The notes: generated by a model not told the origin, from the sequence alone. Counted from the stretch's first letter, positions 17,051 to 27,551 are shown. The stretch is DNA of 64,000 nt from Microbacterium dextranolyticum (GCF_016907295.1 NZ_JAFBBR010000001.1:620001-684000), one strand, 5' to 3'. A program made the numbers and translations.

Positions 17051-18790
17051 TCACTCAGCGGAGCCCTTGCGCTGGGAGCGTGCGAGCTCACTCGGCCCGA
17101 AGTCATGGTTGCTCAGTGCGAAGGCACGCTCGAGCCAGTCGGAAAGCGAAGCCTCGCTCTCGGCTTCGGTCTCGAAGATCGTGTGCTCGCGAAAACTGGC
17201 AGCAAGCTTCGTGTGGGTTTCGGCAAGACCCGCGGCTGTTTCGTGGGCCAGCAGCATCTGAACCTTTTCCAAGGCGTGTCCCCGCGCGGTCGATGCAGCT
17301 GACGCGGGCACTACGTCGCCCTGGAGAGCAGTCAGGAGCGCGCGGGACGATCTGTGTCGTGATCTCTCCTGGATGTGCGCGAGCTCACTCAGAGCACGTA
17401 CGAAGACGCTCATACGTCTCCACCCAGCGGCTTCTACCCAGCGTGATGGTGACGGGGGTGTGGCCTGTGCTTCCATGCGCGCGGCTTTAGTGGGCTTCAA
17501 GCGATGTGTACGTGCGCGTGCGACTGATTCGATAGCGCCACGAACACAGGTCATTGAATCATCAACATCCTGGAGCCACAGCACCCACGCGGACTCCATC
17601 GCCGCCGCCGCCGCACGTAAGGCCTGCTTTCGAGCACGAGCCTCGGTAGAGGTGGCAACGAGACCCGTCATCTCTGTGATGGCGCGCAAACGGATCAGCC
17701 TCCCGCGAAGCACATCCGGGTCGAACGCATCGCCCATCGTGTGTCTTTCCAGCACGAAAGCTCGCCGCGCTTCGTCTCCTGCCCGAACCCATCTTTCTTC
17801 GAGGGGCATCCATGCGTGGAAGCTCCTTAGCTCGAGTGGTGCCCCCAAGCTACGCCGAACGATTCGCCGATAAGCCTGTCCCCATTGTCTGAGTGTGGAG
17901 GAGCGTTCCGAGGTGACGAAGTCGTAGTCTGGCGGTTCGAGGAACACGCTCAGAAACGATGGCTCGACCACGTCGAAGTCAAAGGCGGAAAGAGGTGCGA
18001 CAAGCATCCGGTCGATTTCCTCGTTCTGCTGATTCGCGGCCGCGAGGCCCACGCAAACGCGGACCTGGTTCAACGGGGCGCTCGCGCATCGAACGATGAA
18101 ATCGGACACGTGTCGTCGATCAACGTCTTTGAGGTCTAGCTCGACGGCCATCGTGCGGGATCCGAGGGGGACGGATCGGCCATGCAAGATCTCGGACAGT
18201 GCAGCCCAGTCGCTCCCTACATCCGCCTCAACGAGATGAGCGGGTTGCCGTGCCCACACGTGGCGGAAGTACTCAACGTCTGTCAAGCCTTTTGGGCGGT
18301 CTATCTCGTACGAGAACGCCAGATTGTAGGTCCAGCGTTCGATGTAGCGTCTAGTGAGTGCAGCAGCTGCGTAGATGTACCCAAACCGCAGACACCACAC
18401 GATGCGTCCGTAGACATCGAGCCCTTCCCGCAACTCCGAGAGCCATATTCGTTCTATAGGTGTCGTCGGCGGAACTTCCTCTCGGAACCAGGGCGCCTTC
18501 AGCGTCTCCAGAGCCAGGTCGGCTGCGGCGATGGCGAAACCCCCTCGCCACGCGGCGGTCGGCACGCGGCCTGACGCGGCGAGTAGCGAGGCGCGAGCTT
18601 TTGACTGAGCCGCGAGGTGGAAGGGTAGCAGCGGCGGGTCAATCCGTTTGAGTTCTTCGAGAGAGTGAGGTGCGATCTCCTGCCGCGTTCGGGCCCTCTC
18701 CTCAGACCTGGCCGGCGGGACGTCGCCGTTGGAGTCTGCCCCGGCAGAGGCCGCTCGGCGCCTTGCCCTCGCCTTCCTGCCCGACCCCAT
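17051..18790 (-). CDS. Hypothetical protein, large, unrecognised
   Basis: An uninterrupted minus-strand frame of 579 residues from the ATG at 18790; in-frame starts at 18838 (ATG) and 18871 (GTG) would give up to 606. No start has a strong ribosome site. The N-terminus is Arg/Lys/Ala-rich (MGSGRKARARRRAAS). The rest is mostly helical with many Trp, Arg and Glu. An aromatic run (GRIVWCLRFGYIYAAAALTR) near residue 145 could be a buried or membrane-touching helix. There is no signal peptide and no nucleotide-binding or metal motif that I can see. Codon use is less GC-biased than in core genes, and IS remnants lie on both sides, suggesting acquired DNA. Function unknown; a defence or cargo gene is possible but unsupported. 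Confidence 0.65.
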   Translation of the reverse strand: MGSGRKARARRRAASAGADSNGDVPPARSEERARTRQEIAPHSLEELKRIDPPLLPFHLAAQSKARASLLAASGRVPTAAWRGGFAIAAADLALETLKAPWFREEVPPTTPIERIWLSELREGLDVYGRIVWCLRFGYIYAAAALTRRYIERWTYNLAFSYEIDRPKGLTDVEYFRHVWARQPAHLVEADVGSDWAALSEILHGRSVPLGSRTMAVELDLKDVDRRHVSDFIVRCASAPLNQVRVCVGLAAANQQNEEIDRMLVAPLSAFDFDVVEPSFLSVFLEPPDYDFVTSERSSTLRQWGQAYRRIVRRSLGAPLELRSFHAWMPLEERWVRAGDEARRAFVLERHTMGDAFDPDVLRGRLIRLRAITEMTGLVATSTEARARKQALRAAAAAMESAWVLWLQDVDDSMTCVRGAIESVARARTHRLKPTKAARMEAQATPPSPSRWVEAAGWRRMSVFVRALSELAHIQERSRHRSSRALLTALQGDVVPASAASTARGHALEKVQMLLAHETAAGLAETHTKLAASFREHTIFETEAESEASLSDWLERAFALSNHDFGPSELARSQRKGSAE

Positions 18791-18944
18791 GCGAGAGAGA
18801 CTAGTGCGAATGGGCGGCGACGTGGTTGAGACGCCCATATGCCATCCAGTTTCCGGATAGGAGAACTCCACGACCTAGGGTGCGTTGATCAAGAGGGTTT
18901 CGCTCTCCGCTGGGCGAGTCTTGAACGGTGACGCGACGCGAGGT

Positions 18945-19015
18945 CCGAGGTGCAGAAGCATGCCGACGCCGCCGGGGGAAGATCGACTGGGTCGTCTCGA
19001 TCGACTTATTGTTCT
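18945..19015 (+). pseudogene. IS5 (IS427-like) transposase fragment
   Basis: A short plus-strand relic reading QKHADAAG, then after a shift of frame KIDWVVSID. This corresponds to the internal HADAAG-x-IDW-x-VS-x-DST block of IS427-type transposases. No start, no end and a frame break. It supports repeated IS turnover in this stretch. Confidence 0.5.
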
Positions 19016-19102
19016 TCCCTGGGACGTTGTGAACGTGTGAGGTAGCGATGACCTCCGGGACGATGTGGGTTACCACACTCGCATCATCACATGGAGGTCT
19101 TC

Positions 19103-19617
19103 GTGACTCACGTTAATGCGCCCTTCGCTCTCGAGGGCAGAACTCGTCTTGCCAGGTTGATCGTTGTCGACGGTTGGCCGGTCCGGCGGGCTGCGGAACG
19201 GTTCCAGTGCTCGCCGGCGACCGCATCCAGATGGGCCCGCAGATTCAGGGCTGGAGAGCCGACGACGGACCGCAGCTCTCGGCCGCTGGTCTCACCGTCA
19301 AGGGTGTCGGCTCGCGTCGAAAGACGGATCGTCGCGCTGCGGTTCACGTGCCGTTGGAGACCGCACCGCATCGACTTTCACGTGGGTGCTCCCCGATCGA
19401 GCGTCGGCCGGGTCATCGCGCGCTACCGGATGCCGCTGCTGGCGCACATGGATCAAGCCACCGGGCTTCGAGTGCGCAAGCCTGCGGCGAACCGCTACGA
19501 GGTTGCAACGCCCAGGCGAGCTGGTCCACGTTGATATCAAGAAGCTCGGCCGCATCCCGAACGGCGGCGGCTGGCGCAAACTCGACCTCACCCTCGGACG
19601 CCGAGGCCTGGGCTAGT
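19103..19617 (+). pseudogene. IS481 family transposase, frameshifted and truncated
   Basis: GTG at 19103 follows a good site (TGGAGGT). The frame reads HVNAPFALEGRTRLARLIV, an HTH region (AAERFQCSPATASRWA) and DRSSRPLVSPS, all typical of IS481 N-termini. Near 19500-19515 the reading shifts to another frame, which gives PGELVHVDIKKLGRIPNGGG, the family's catalytic-domain entry, and then loses homology at 19617. The catalytic core is missing, so it cannot encode an active enzyme. Confidence 0.75.
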
Positions 19618-19714
19618 GCAGCGCCGTCGACTTCTAGCGGCTGAGGCCGTGACCGGCCATGCCACGCGCCGGCGGGTGGCCCGGGCATCCGCCCGAACCA
19701 CCCGCCTGGGGGCG

Positions 19715-20750
19715 TTACGCGCCGGAGCGAGATGCGCGGCGGCGGCGCGTGGCGATCAGCAGCAGTGTGCCGGCGAGGCCGGCCGCGGCTGCGCTCCGCT
19801 GTGGTCGCCGCCTGACGGGGGCTGCGATCCGCCGGTGTCGGGGTCGCTCGGGCCCGGGTCGACCGGCGTCGGCGGCGGGTCGGCGGTCACGACGCCGGCG
19901 CGCACGTGCGCACCGAGGCCACGGCTGTCGCTGGCATCCACCGCCACCACCGTCAGCGCACCGTTCGCCTCAGACTGCGCGTTGAGCGTGAACGTCATGC
20001 TGCGCCCCGGCACCGTCACGCGCGTGTTCGCGGCGACCGGGCCCGCGGCGAGCGTCTGCCCGCCGACCGTGCCGCCACCCGTCGTCAGCGTCGTCGCCGT
20101 CGGCGAGACCGACAGCCGCACATCGCGCAGCGACACCTCGAGCGCCGTTCCGGGGTAGAGGGTGAGCCGGTCGATCGACACCGTCGAGGCCGTCGCCGCG
20201 CTCGCCGTCGCCGCGCCGGTCAGCGCGATCTGGCCCGGGTCGCCGTCCGACACATCGGTCGGCGCCGTCGTCGAGGTGGTGCCGTCGCGATCGGCCACGA
20301 GCGCCGGATCGATCGTCGACGGACCCGTCGCCGACACCGCGAACGCGTACCGCGGCGGCAGCTGTGGCGGCGTCGACGGGGTACCACCGCCGCCGTCCGT
20401 CGGCGGCGTCGAGGTCGGAGCCTTCCAGCGCACCGTGCCGAGGCTCACCGCGGGGTAGGCACCCGTCAGGTCTTCATAGCGCAGAGCCGTGATCACGACG
20501 CTGCCGTCGCTCTGCGGCACCCGCTCGTTGAGGTGCACCAGCACCCGCGGCGTGCCCGAGGGGTCGCGTCCCGTGTACAGGTCGGTGCCGGTGTTGATCC
20601 AGATGCCGTTGACGAACACGGCCGACCCGGTGTTGCGGAACGACACGGTCGACGACCCGTCGGCGGCCACATCGAGCGACAGCCCGGCACGGTGCCGTGT
20701 CGAAGACGCGGGGGTGTCGCCGAGCGGCGACGGGGGAACACAGGCATGGG
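19715..20750 (-). pseudogene. Degraded secreted/cell-surface protein gene
   Basis: The main frame (stop at 19756) encodes a Thr/Ser/Gly-rich beta-type extracellular sequence: FVNGIWINTGTDLYTGRD, a Pro/Gly linker near 20400, several VSVSPTATTLTTGG-like strands, and a Pro/Asp-rich tail. There is no signal peptide; upstream of about 20750 the frame passes into unrelated sequence. At the 3' end a second frame, closing at 19715, encodes AAAAGLAGTLLLIA followed by TRRRRASRSGA, which is a wall-anchor-type membrane segment with a basic tail. The two frames must once have been joined, so there is a frameshift near 19790. An assembly error at the shift is possible. Confidence 0.6.
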
Positions 20751-20860
20751 TGTCTTTCTCGATCAAGGGGGTGAAGAGGGCGAGAGCCCATCGACATCTT
20801 ATTGATATTGAGACGCGTTCGCATTTAGGGAGGGTGGCGACTCGCGCGTGCACACGACGA

Positions 20861-20896
20861 ACAGCCCCGGCCCTTCCGAAGACGGGTCGGGGCTGT
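20861..20896 (-). terminator. Intrinsic-type terminator hairpin after the tandem serine-hydrolase gene
   Basis: A 13-bp stem, ACAGCCCCGGCCC with GGGTCGGGGCTGT (one mismatch), around a 10-nt loop, 26 bp past the stop on the minus strand. There is no clear T tract, as is common in actinobacteria. Confidence 0.65.
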
Positions 20897-20921
20897 CGGG
20901 TGCGGGTCGCGCCGGGCCGGC

Positions 20922-23003
20922 TCAGCGCAGCGCGCGCCTCGTGCGGCGTGCGCGCAGCGTCAGGCCGAGGCCGGCGGCCGACAGGATCGCGGCCAGAGTC
21001 ACCAGGCCCGGCAGCATCGTGGCATCCGACCCCGTGCTCGCGAGCGCGGTCGCGGCGGGCGACGAGCTCGAGGCGGCGGGGGTCGGCGTGGTCGTCGACG
21101 TCGAGCCGTCCGTGGCGGTCTCACTCGGCTCGGCCGTCGGGGTGCCGTTGCCGCCCGGCGTCTCTTTCTCGGGCGCCGTGGCCAGCACGTACGCATAGAC
21201 GGCGGCGCCGATGCGCTGCAGGAACGGGTTCGCCGTCGCCGAGATGTCGCCCTCGAAGCCCGGCTTGCCGGTCGAGAACACCGACAGCGTCAGCTCTTGC
21301 CCCGGCACGAGCAGCAGACCGATGTCGTGGCTCACCAGAGCGTTCTCACCCGTCTTGTCGGCCAGCACCGTGCTCGGAATCACCGCACCGAGCTTCGTCT
21401 TCACCTGCTGATTGCGCATCAGGCCGATGATCTTTCGCGCCGACTCGGCCGTCAGCAGATCGGGCTTCACGACGCTCCCGGTCGAGATGTCGTAGAACAG
21501 CGCCATCAGGCGGTTCACGCCGTACGGCGTCAGCCACACATCGCCGTACACGCCGACGACCGGGCCGAACATCTTGCGGCCGAAGTGCAGATCGCCCACG
21601 CCGATCCCGGCATCCGCGATCACCGCGTTGATCGCATCGACGCCGCCCACCACATCGACCAGCTTGTTCGTCGCCGTGTTGTCGCTGATCGTCACCATCA
21701 GATCGAGCATCCGCCCCACCGAGACGTCCTGCGGGAACGCGTTGTTCTGCAGCGTGCCCGACCCCGGGTACCGCTCGTCCTGGGTGATCGTGACGACATC
21801 GTCGAGCGACAGCCGGCCCGACTGCACCTGGTTCATCACCGTCGCCGCCAGCGCCATCTTGATCGCGCTCGCCGTCGTGTACCGGTCGGTCTTGCCCAGG
21901 TACACCGTGCGCGACCCGTAGTAGCCCGACAGGTCTTCGATCGCGACACCCACGTCGACGCCGGCCGCCGCCGCCTCGGCGACGATCGGGTCGAGACGGT
22001 CGGTGAGCGCGGGCCAGGCGTCGGATGCCGGGGTCGTCGCCGCGGGAACGGGCGGCTCGATCGGCTGCTGCAGCTGGTCGAAGACCAGCTTCGCCGCGCG
22101 CTGCACGTACACGTTCGCCTTGTTCAGGCCGCCCGACGCGAACGACGTCGTCACCGTCAGCGCCACCTCGCGCCCGTCGAGCAGGATGATACCGCTGTCG
22201 TGCGAGACGTCGCCGAGCTCACCCGTCTTGTTCGCCAGGTACTTGCGGGGGATGACCGCACCGAACTTCGTGTTGACCAGCTGCCCCTTCATGAGGCCGA
22301 TGATGTACTCGCTCGACGATGCGCTGAGAATCTGGTGCCGGTACAGCTTCGAGATGAGATCGGTGACCTCGTTCGCGTTGATCCAGTTCTCACCGAGCGG
22401 GGGAGTGGCCGTGTGGATCATCTTCCGACCGAACCACATCGTCTGATACCCGAGCGTCTTGATGTACGCGTTGATCGCGTCGAAACCGCCCGCGCGATCG
22501 ATCAGCACGTTCGTCGCCGTGTTGTCGCTCACCTGCACCATCAGCGTCATCAGCTCGCCGACGGTGATCTCCAGCGGGAACGACCGCGACTGCAGCGTGC
22601 CCGCGCCGCCGACGATATTCGAACTGCCCTTCGGAATCGTCACCTTCTCGTCGAGGCTGAGCCGACCGGCATCCGCCTCGCTCATCAGCAGCGCCAGCAG
22701 CGGCAGCTTGATGACACTCGCGGCCTTGACGGGCTTCTGGCTGCCCTCCGACAGGATGCCGCCGCCGTACGCGCCCGACAGATCCTCGATCGAGACGCCC
22801 ATCGTGAAGCCGTTGTCGCCCGCCTCGGCGACCAGCGCGGTGAGCTGGCTGTCGAGGTCGTCCCACAGCGTAGAAGCCGACGCCGCGTAGGCGGCAGGCG
22901 CGGCGGTGACGACCGACAGCGCCGCTGCGGCGACCGCCAGAGCGGCCGCGAGTGTGCGTGACCGGCGGCGGAAGACATGTCGGCGAAGGCGCGACGAATG
23001 CAT
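20922..23003 (-). CDS. Secreted tandem-domain serine hydrolase (class A beta-lactamase/PBP fold) with LAxTG anchor
   Basis: A 693-residue exported protein: Arg-rich signal peptide (about 1-41), two homologous beta-lactamase-type domains, a Thr/Ser/Pro linker (about 610-650), then LASTG at 654-658, a membrane segment and a basic tail. Both domains keep the three active-site motifs: S96-V-I-K99, S159-D-N161 and K259-T-G261; S379-A-I-K382, S440-D-N442 and K550-T-G552. I see no clear E-x-x-L-N omega-loop motif in either, so wall-linked transpeptidase, carboxypeptidase or esterase activity is as likely as beta-lactam hydrolysis. LAxTG is the pattern recognised by class E sortases of actinobacteria; no sortase is in the window. 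Ends at a hairpin terminator. Confidence 0.85.
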   Translation of the reverse strand: MHSSRLRRHVFRRRSRTLAAALAVAAAALSVVTAAPAAYAASASTLWDDLDSQLTALVAEAGDNGFTMGVSIEDLSGAYGGGILSEGSQKPVKAASVIKLPLLALLMSEADAGRLSLDEKVTIPKGSSNIVGGAGTLQSRSFPLEITVGELMTLMVQVSDNTATNVLIDRAGGFDAINAYIKTLGYQTMWFGRKMIHTATPPLGENWINANEVTDLISKLYRHQILSASSSEYIIGLMKGQLVNTKFGAVIPRKYLANKTGELGDVSHDSGIILLDGREVALTVTTSFASGGLNKANVYVQRAAKLVFDQLQQPIEPPVPAATTPASDAWPALTDRLDPIVAEAAAAGVDVGVAIEDLSGYYGSRTVYLGKTDRYTTASAIKMALAATVMNQVQSGRLSLDDVVTITQDERYPGSGTLQNNAFPQDVSVGRMLDLMVTISDNTATNKLVDVVGGVDAINAVIADAGIGVGDLHFGRKMFGPVVGVYGDVWLTPYGVNRLMALFYDISTGSVVKPDLLTAESARKIIGLMRNQQVKTKLGAVIPSTVLADKTGENALVSHDIGLLLVPGQELTLSVFSTGKPGFEGDISATANPFLQRIGAAVYAYVLATAPEKETPGGNGTPTAEPSETATDGSTSTTTPTPAASSSSPAATALASTGSDATMLPGLVTLAAILSAAGLGLTLRARRTRRALR

Positions 23004-23428
23004 GGAGTTCCTCTCGGGACGGGGAAGGGGGATGCGGCGGAGCGCGGGGCGAAGAACGCGACACCGCGCCGCCGAAACGATTCGAGCAAGAGCGTGTTTC
23101 GCAGACGTTTCGACACGGTCACGATGGAACGAAGCTTCTAATCAGTACATGCCGAAACAAAAGCGGATGCCCGCGCGCGAACCTCTCGTCGCGGCGCCGT
23201 GGGCGGCCCCTCGTTACGGTCTCGTGAACGCTGCGTGGACGTCGCCTGGCACTCCCGCCGTCAGTGATCAGAGACGGGCCCGATCGGGTGCACAATAGAC
23301 GCGTGACGACCTGGGAGTCGTCACAACGCACTCTCCGTCACGGTGGCGGGGCACCTCTGCGGCGCTGCGCACCCACGTGGCGGTCGCGCAGGTGAGTCGT
23401 GCGTACGCGCTTCCTTGGGGGGACGCCA

Positions 23429-23671
23429 ATGAGACGAGCCGTAGGCGAGAGAATCAGTGAGGTCTATGCGGATGCCCGCTGGCAGCCGCCGAGCACACCG
23501 ATCCGACTGACCGCCGACACCGCGCGCACCCTGCGCGCCGAAGGCATCACGATGGTGCGGGTCGCACCGTCGTTCTGGCACCGCATCACCGGCCGAGCCG
23601 GCGGCATCTCGCGCCGCGACATCTCCATCTCCCGCTTTCTGAGCGCCACCGACCACGGCCCCCGCGACTGA
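23429..23671 (+). CDS. Small hypothetical protein (80 residues)
   Basis: Starts at ATG behind TTGGGGGGAC, a plausible ribosome site; an in-frame start at 23399 would add 10 residues. The sequence is basic and soluble (VGERISEVYADARW, then TARTLRAEGITMVRVAPSFW) and ends GPRD. No family recognised. It converges with the VanZ gene 15 bp away. The 425 bp upstream, back to the serine-hydrolase start, hold no other gene that I can support; both promoters should lie there. Confidence 0.5.
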   Translation: MRRAVGERISEVYADARWQPPSTPIRLTADTARTLRAEGITMVRVAPSFWHRITGRAGGISRRDISISRFLSATDHGPRD

Positions 23672-23686
23672 GCGACCGCGGGGGCG

Positions 23687-24268
23687 TCAGGGCAGGGTCG
23701 TGCGCGAGCGCGCCAGGATCTCTGCGAACACCGCGATCAGCATGCCCAGGCACGCCCCCGCCGTGTTGGCGACCAGGTCGTGCACGCTCGGCGTGCGCGC
23801 CGCCAGCGCCAGGCCCTGCCCGCACTCGATCGCGAACGTCGTGAGGAAGGCGATCGGCAGCACCAGCCAGCGCTGCGTCGGAAGCAGGAACGTCAGCAGC
23901 AGCCCCCACGGCACGAACAGCACCACGTTCGCCCCGAACTCGATGCGGTCGTAGGTCAGCATCGGAAAGAGTCGCGTGACCGTGCGCAGGAACGGACCTG
24001 CGCCCGAATCCACCGGCACCGGCCAGAACGCGATCAGCGCGAGCGTCACCACGTAGACCACCAGCCAGGCGCGGGGCTCTCGCACCATTCGCGACGCCCA
24101 GGCCTCGGGCTGCGCCGCCGCCGTCGTGGTCGCGGCGTTAGCTGCGGCTCTCGCGGTTTGTGCGGCGGCGGCTTGTGCGGCGGCGGTCGCGGCCGCGCGG
24201 GCGGCGTCGTCGGCCGACTGCGCGGGCAGGGGCGGGCGCGGCGGAATCACCGACTGGTCTTCGCGCAT
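23687..24268 (-). CDS. VanZ family protein
   Basis: A 193-residue membrane protein. An Ala-rich cytoplasmic tail (about 1-60) precedes about four hydrophobic segments with VanZ-type signatures: WLVVYVVTLALIAFWP, FGANVVLFVPWGLLLTFLLP, FAIECGQGLAL and SVHDLVANTAGACLG. VanZ of enterococci gives low-level teicoplanin resistance, but most chromosomal homologues have no known role. I chose the ATG at 24268 because GAGGAGGTGCCG precedes it; an in-frame upstream start adds 15 residues. Divergent from the kinase-like gene. Confidence 0.82.
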   Translation of the reverse strand: MREDQSVIPPRPPLPAQSADDAARAAATAAAQAAAAQTARAAANAATTTAAAQPEAWASRMVREPRAWLVVYVVTLALIAFWPVPVDSGAGPFLRTVTRLFPMLTYDRIEFGANVVLFVPWGLLLTFLLPTQRWLVLPIAFLTTFAIECGQGLALAARTPSVHDLVANTAGACLGMLIAVFAEILARSRTTLP

Positions 24269-24344
24269 CGGCACCTCCTCGAGTGGGTTCGGGTCGCGCC
24301 GCTGCGACGTCACGATCGACCCATAGCGCCTGGGCCGAGTCCTT

Positions 24345-24390
24345 ATATATAGACGTTGGGTGAAGATCTGTCGTCATATGTAGACGTATG
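24345..24390. promoter_or_regulatory. AT-rich divergent promoter region with repeated TAGACGT
   Basis: The block between the VanZ and kinase-like genes contains TATAGACGT (24348-24356) and TGTAGACGT (24379-24387), about 30 bp apart, inside unusually AT-rich sequence. It could be a promoter with a regulator-binding repeat. No regulator gene is adjacent. Confidence 0.35.
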
Positions 24391-24439
24391 GATATGCTGG
24401 CCGCACGAGGGAGGGCGAGCCTGTGCAGAAGCACATCCG

Positions 24440-26185
24440 ATGAACCGCGGTCCGTGGCACGCCGCGACCGTGCTGACAGCCTATGGCGAGGCCGCCGTCA
24501 GCGGACGCTTCTTCACGCGCTGGAGCGCCCTGGTGTCGCTGCTCGTCGCGGTCACGATGCTCACCCCCGTCCTGCCCGGCGGCACCGCCGGCTACGCCCA
24601 GGGCATGCTCGGCTCGTTCGCCGCCTGGTGCGCGCTCGCCGTGCCGGTGCTCATCGTCGCGGCGCTCGAGCGGCGCCTCGAGACCCGCTCCGTCCGGGGC
24701 ATCCTCGTCACCGCGACCATGATCGCCGTCGCCATCGCCCGGCCGTTCGCCAACGACGCCGCCCTCCACCTGCTCTTCGGGCGCGGCTCGCACGGTGACA
24801 TCGTCGCCCGCGTCAGCACCAACCTCGTCGTCGTCGTGCTGCTCTTCTCGCTCGTCGGCGTCATCACCACCCAGTACCAGCGCGCCAGCGACAGCATCGA
24901 GCGCCTCGACGCGGCCCTCGAACGCCTCAGCGAGGCCCGGCGGGCGTTCGAGGACGAGCGCCGTGCGGCCCACGAGCTCGTGCACACCGAGGTCGCCGAC
25001 CTGCGCGCCGCGCGCGACGAGATGCTCGCCGGAACGATCGACTTCGACGCCGTGCGCGACTACTCCGACCTGGTGCGCGCCGCGAGCCACCGCTTGGAGG
25101 CCCTCGCCGACGCCCCGGCGGGCGCCCTCGACCCGGCCGCCTCGCGCGCCGCATCGGTGGCGCTGTCGGCGTCTGCGTCGGTCTCGACGGCGGTACAGGC
25201 CCCGGCGCCGAAGCCCCGCATCGTGCGCGCACTCCGGCCCACGCCGATGCTCCTCGTCGGGGCGATCTACCTGCTCACCTGCGCTCCCTTCCTCGTCTCG
25301 ACCGGCGACCTGATGGTGGTCGCGCTCGCGATCATCAGCAGCGCTGCGATGGATGCCGTCGTCACCCTGATCCTGCGCGCCGCCGGGCCGGACGGGCGGG
25401 TGCCCCTTGCCGGCTTCATCGCGACGTGGCTCGCCGGGGGAGCGTTCGCCAGCCTCGTCGCCGCCTGGCTCGCCCCCGACCTCGGTGCGCTGCTGCTGCT
25501 CGTACCCCTGGTCGCCGTGCCCGCCAGTGCCGTCGTCGTCGGGTTCGCCATCGACGCCAGTCGCCGCGCACGCGACGAAGAGAACGCCTCGACCGCCGCC
25601 CTCGCCGGCGCCGCCGGCGCGCTCGCCGCCCTGCGGACCGGCACGGGCGCGCCGCTGCAGCACGCGGCATCCACCCTGCACGGCCGAGTGCAGGGCCGAT
25701 GCGTGATCTTCGCCGCCCTGATCGACGACGCACCGCCCACAGGCGCGCAGATCGACGGATTCCGCGACCAGACCGACCTCGCCTTCGACGACGTGCTGCG
25801 TGCAGGCCGCGCCGCCGACGCGGCCTGCACGGGCGACCTCGATCGCGTGATCGACGGATGGCAGCCGCTGCTGCACCTCGACACCCGCATCGACCCCGCC
25901 CTCACCACCGCGATCGCGCGATCGGGCGTGGCGCCCCTCGTCGGCGACATCGTCAACGAAGCCCTCGTCAACGCCGTGAAGCACTCGGGCGCGCGCGCCG
26001 CCCGCATCGAGATCGTGCACGTCGACGACGACGTGCATGTCCGCGTCGCCTCGGCGGGGCAGCTGCCCCGCCCCCTCGTGCCGACCCGCCACTTCGGCAG
26101 CCGCACGCGCCTCTACCAGGACGGCCCAGACGTCGTCCTCGAGGCGGTCGTGTCGGCCGCCGGTGCCCTGACCCGTCAGGTGTGA
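24440..26185 (+). CDS. Membrane histidine-kinase-like ATPase
   Basis: About 581 residues. The N-terminal half has several membrane segments (LVSLLVAVTMLTPVLP, ILVTATMIAVAIA, LVVVVLLFSLVGVIT). A charged coiled coil follows (ERLDAALERLSEARRAFED), then a second group of membrane segments (LLVGAIYLLTCAPFLV and others). The C-terminus is a GHKL ATPase domain with the N-box in DIVNEALVNAVKHSGA. No recognisable phospho-acceptor His block precedes the ATPase, and no response regulator is nearby, so it may be an orphan or degenerate sensor. I prefer the ATG at 24440; an in-frame start at 24356 would place the promoter-like repeats inside the gene. Confidence 0.72.
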   Translation: MNRGPWHAATVLTAYGEAAVSGRFFTRWSALVSLLVAVTMLTPVLPGGTAGYAQGMLGSFAAWCALAVPVLIVAALERRLETRSVRGILVTATMIAVAIARPFANDAALHLLFGRGSHGDIVARVSTNLVVVVLLFSLVGVITTQYQRASDSIERLDAALERLSEARRAFEDERRAAHELVHTEVADLRAARDEMLAGTIDFDAVRDYSDLVRAASHRLEALADAPAGALDPAASRAASVALSASASVSTAVQAPAPKPRIVRALRPTPMLLVGAIYLLTCAPFLVSTGDLMVVALAIISSAAMDAVVTLILRAAGPDGRVPLAGFIATWLAGGAFASLVAAWLAPDLGALLLLVPLVAVPASAVVVGFAIDASRRARDEENASTAALAGAAGALAALRTGTGAPLQHAASTLHGRVQGRCVIFAALIDDAPPTGAQIDGFRDQTDLAFDDVLRAGRAADAACTGDLDRVIDGWQPLLHLDTRIDPALTTAIARSGVAPLVGDIVNEALVNAVKHSGARAARIEIVHVDDDVHVRVASAGQLPRPLVPTRHFGSRTRLYQDGPDVVLEAVVSAAGALTRQV

Positions 26186-26368
26186 CGTCGGGCCGGGCCT
26201 CGCGGCCTGGCAGGGGGCGCGACGCGGGGCCGGGGCCGCGGGCGGTGCGGGATCGTCGTACCGGGCGCGATACAGGGCCGACACGCGGGAACGATATGCT
26301 CACCCTCGACGCGTCACCCACGCGCTCGATCCCTCCGCGATCCCCCCTGTGCGCACCTAGGAGTCCTC

Positions 26369-27262
<894 letters not shown>

Positions 27263-27551
27263 GCCCCCGTCGGCGCCGCGTCGGCGCCGAGTCGGCCTCG
27301 ACGACGACCCCGACGACGACAGGACGCCCCGGCGCGGTGCGTGAGACGCCCCGCGCCGGGGCATAATGCTGTGTACGGTCGCCGCTATCGCGACCGAGCG
27401 TCCCCCCGCGCTGCAGCCAGGCTCCGGTCGTGTGCCCCCACCGACCGGTAGGCGGTCGTCGACCCCCCGCGACGACTGCCCCGCCGAGGGGTCGAAGCAC
27501 CCCTTCGGCCCCTCGGTGTGCGGAGGACGAGCGCTCCCGAACGCCGACGGT

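Noticed and set aside
22906..23298. Open frames in the gap upstream of the serine-hydrolase gene
   Set aside because: Arg-rich shadow sequence without ribosome sites; the gap more likely holds promoters.
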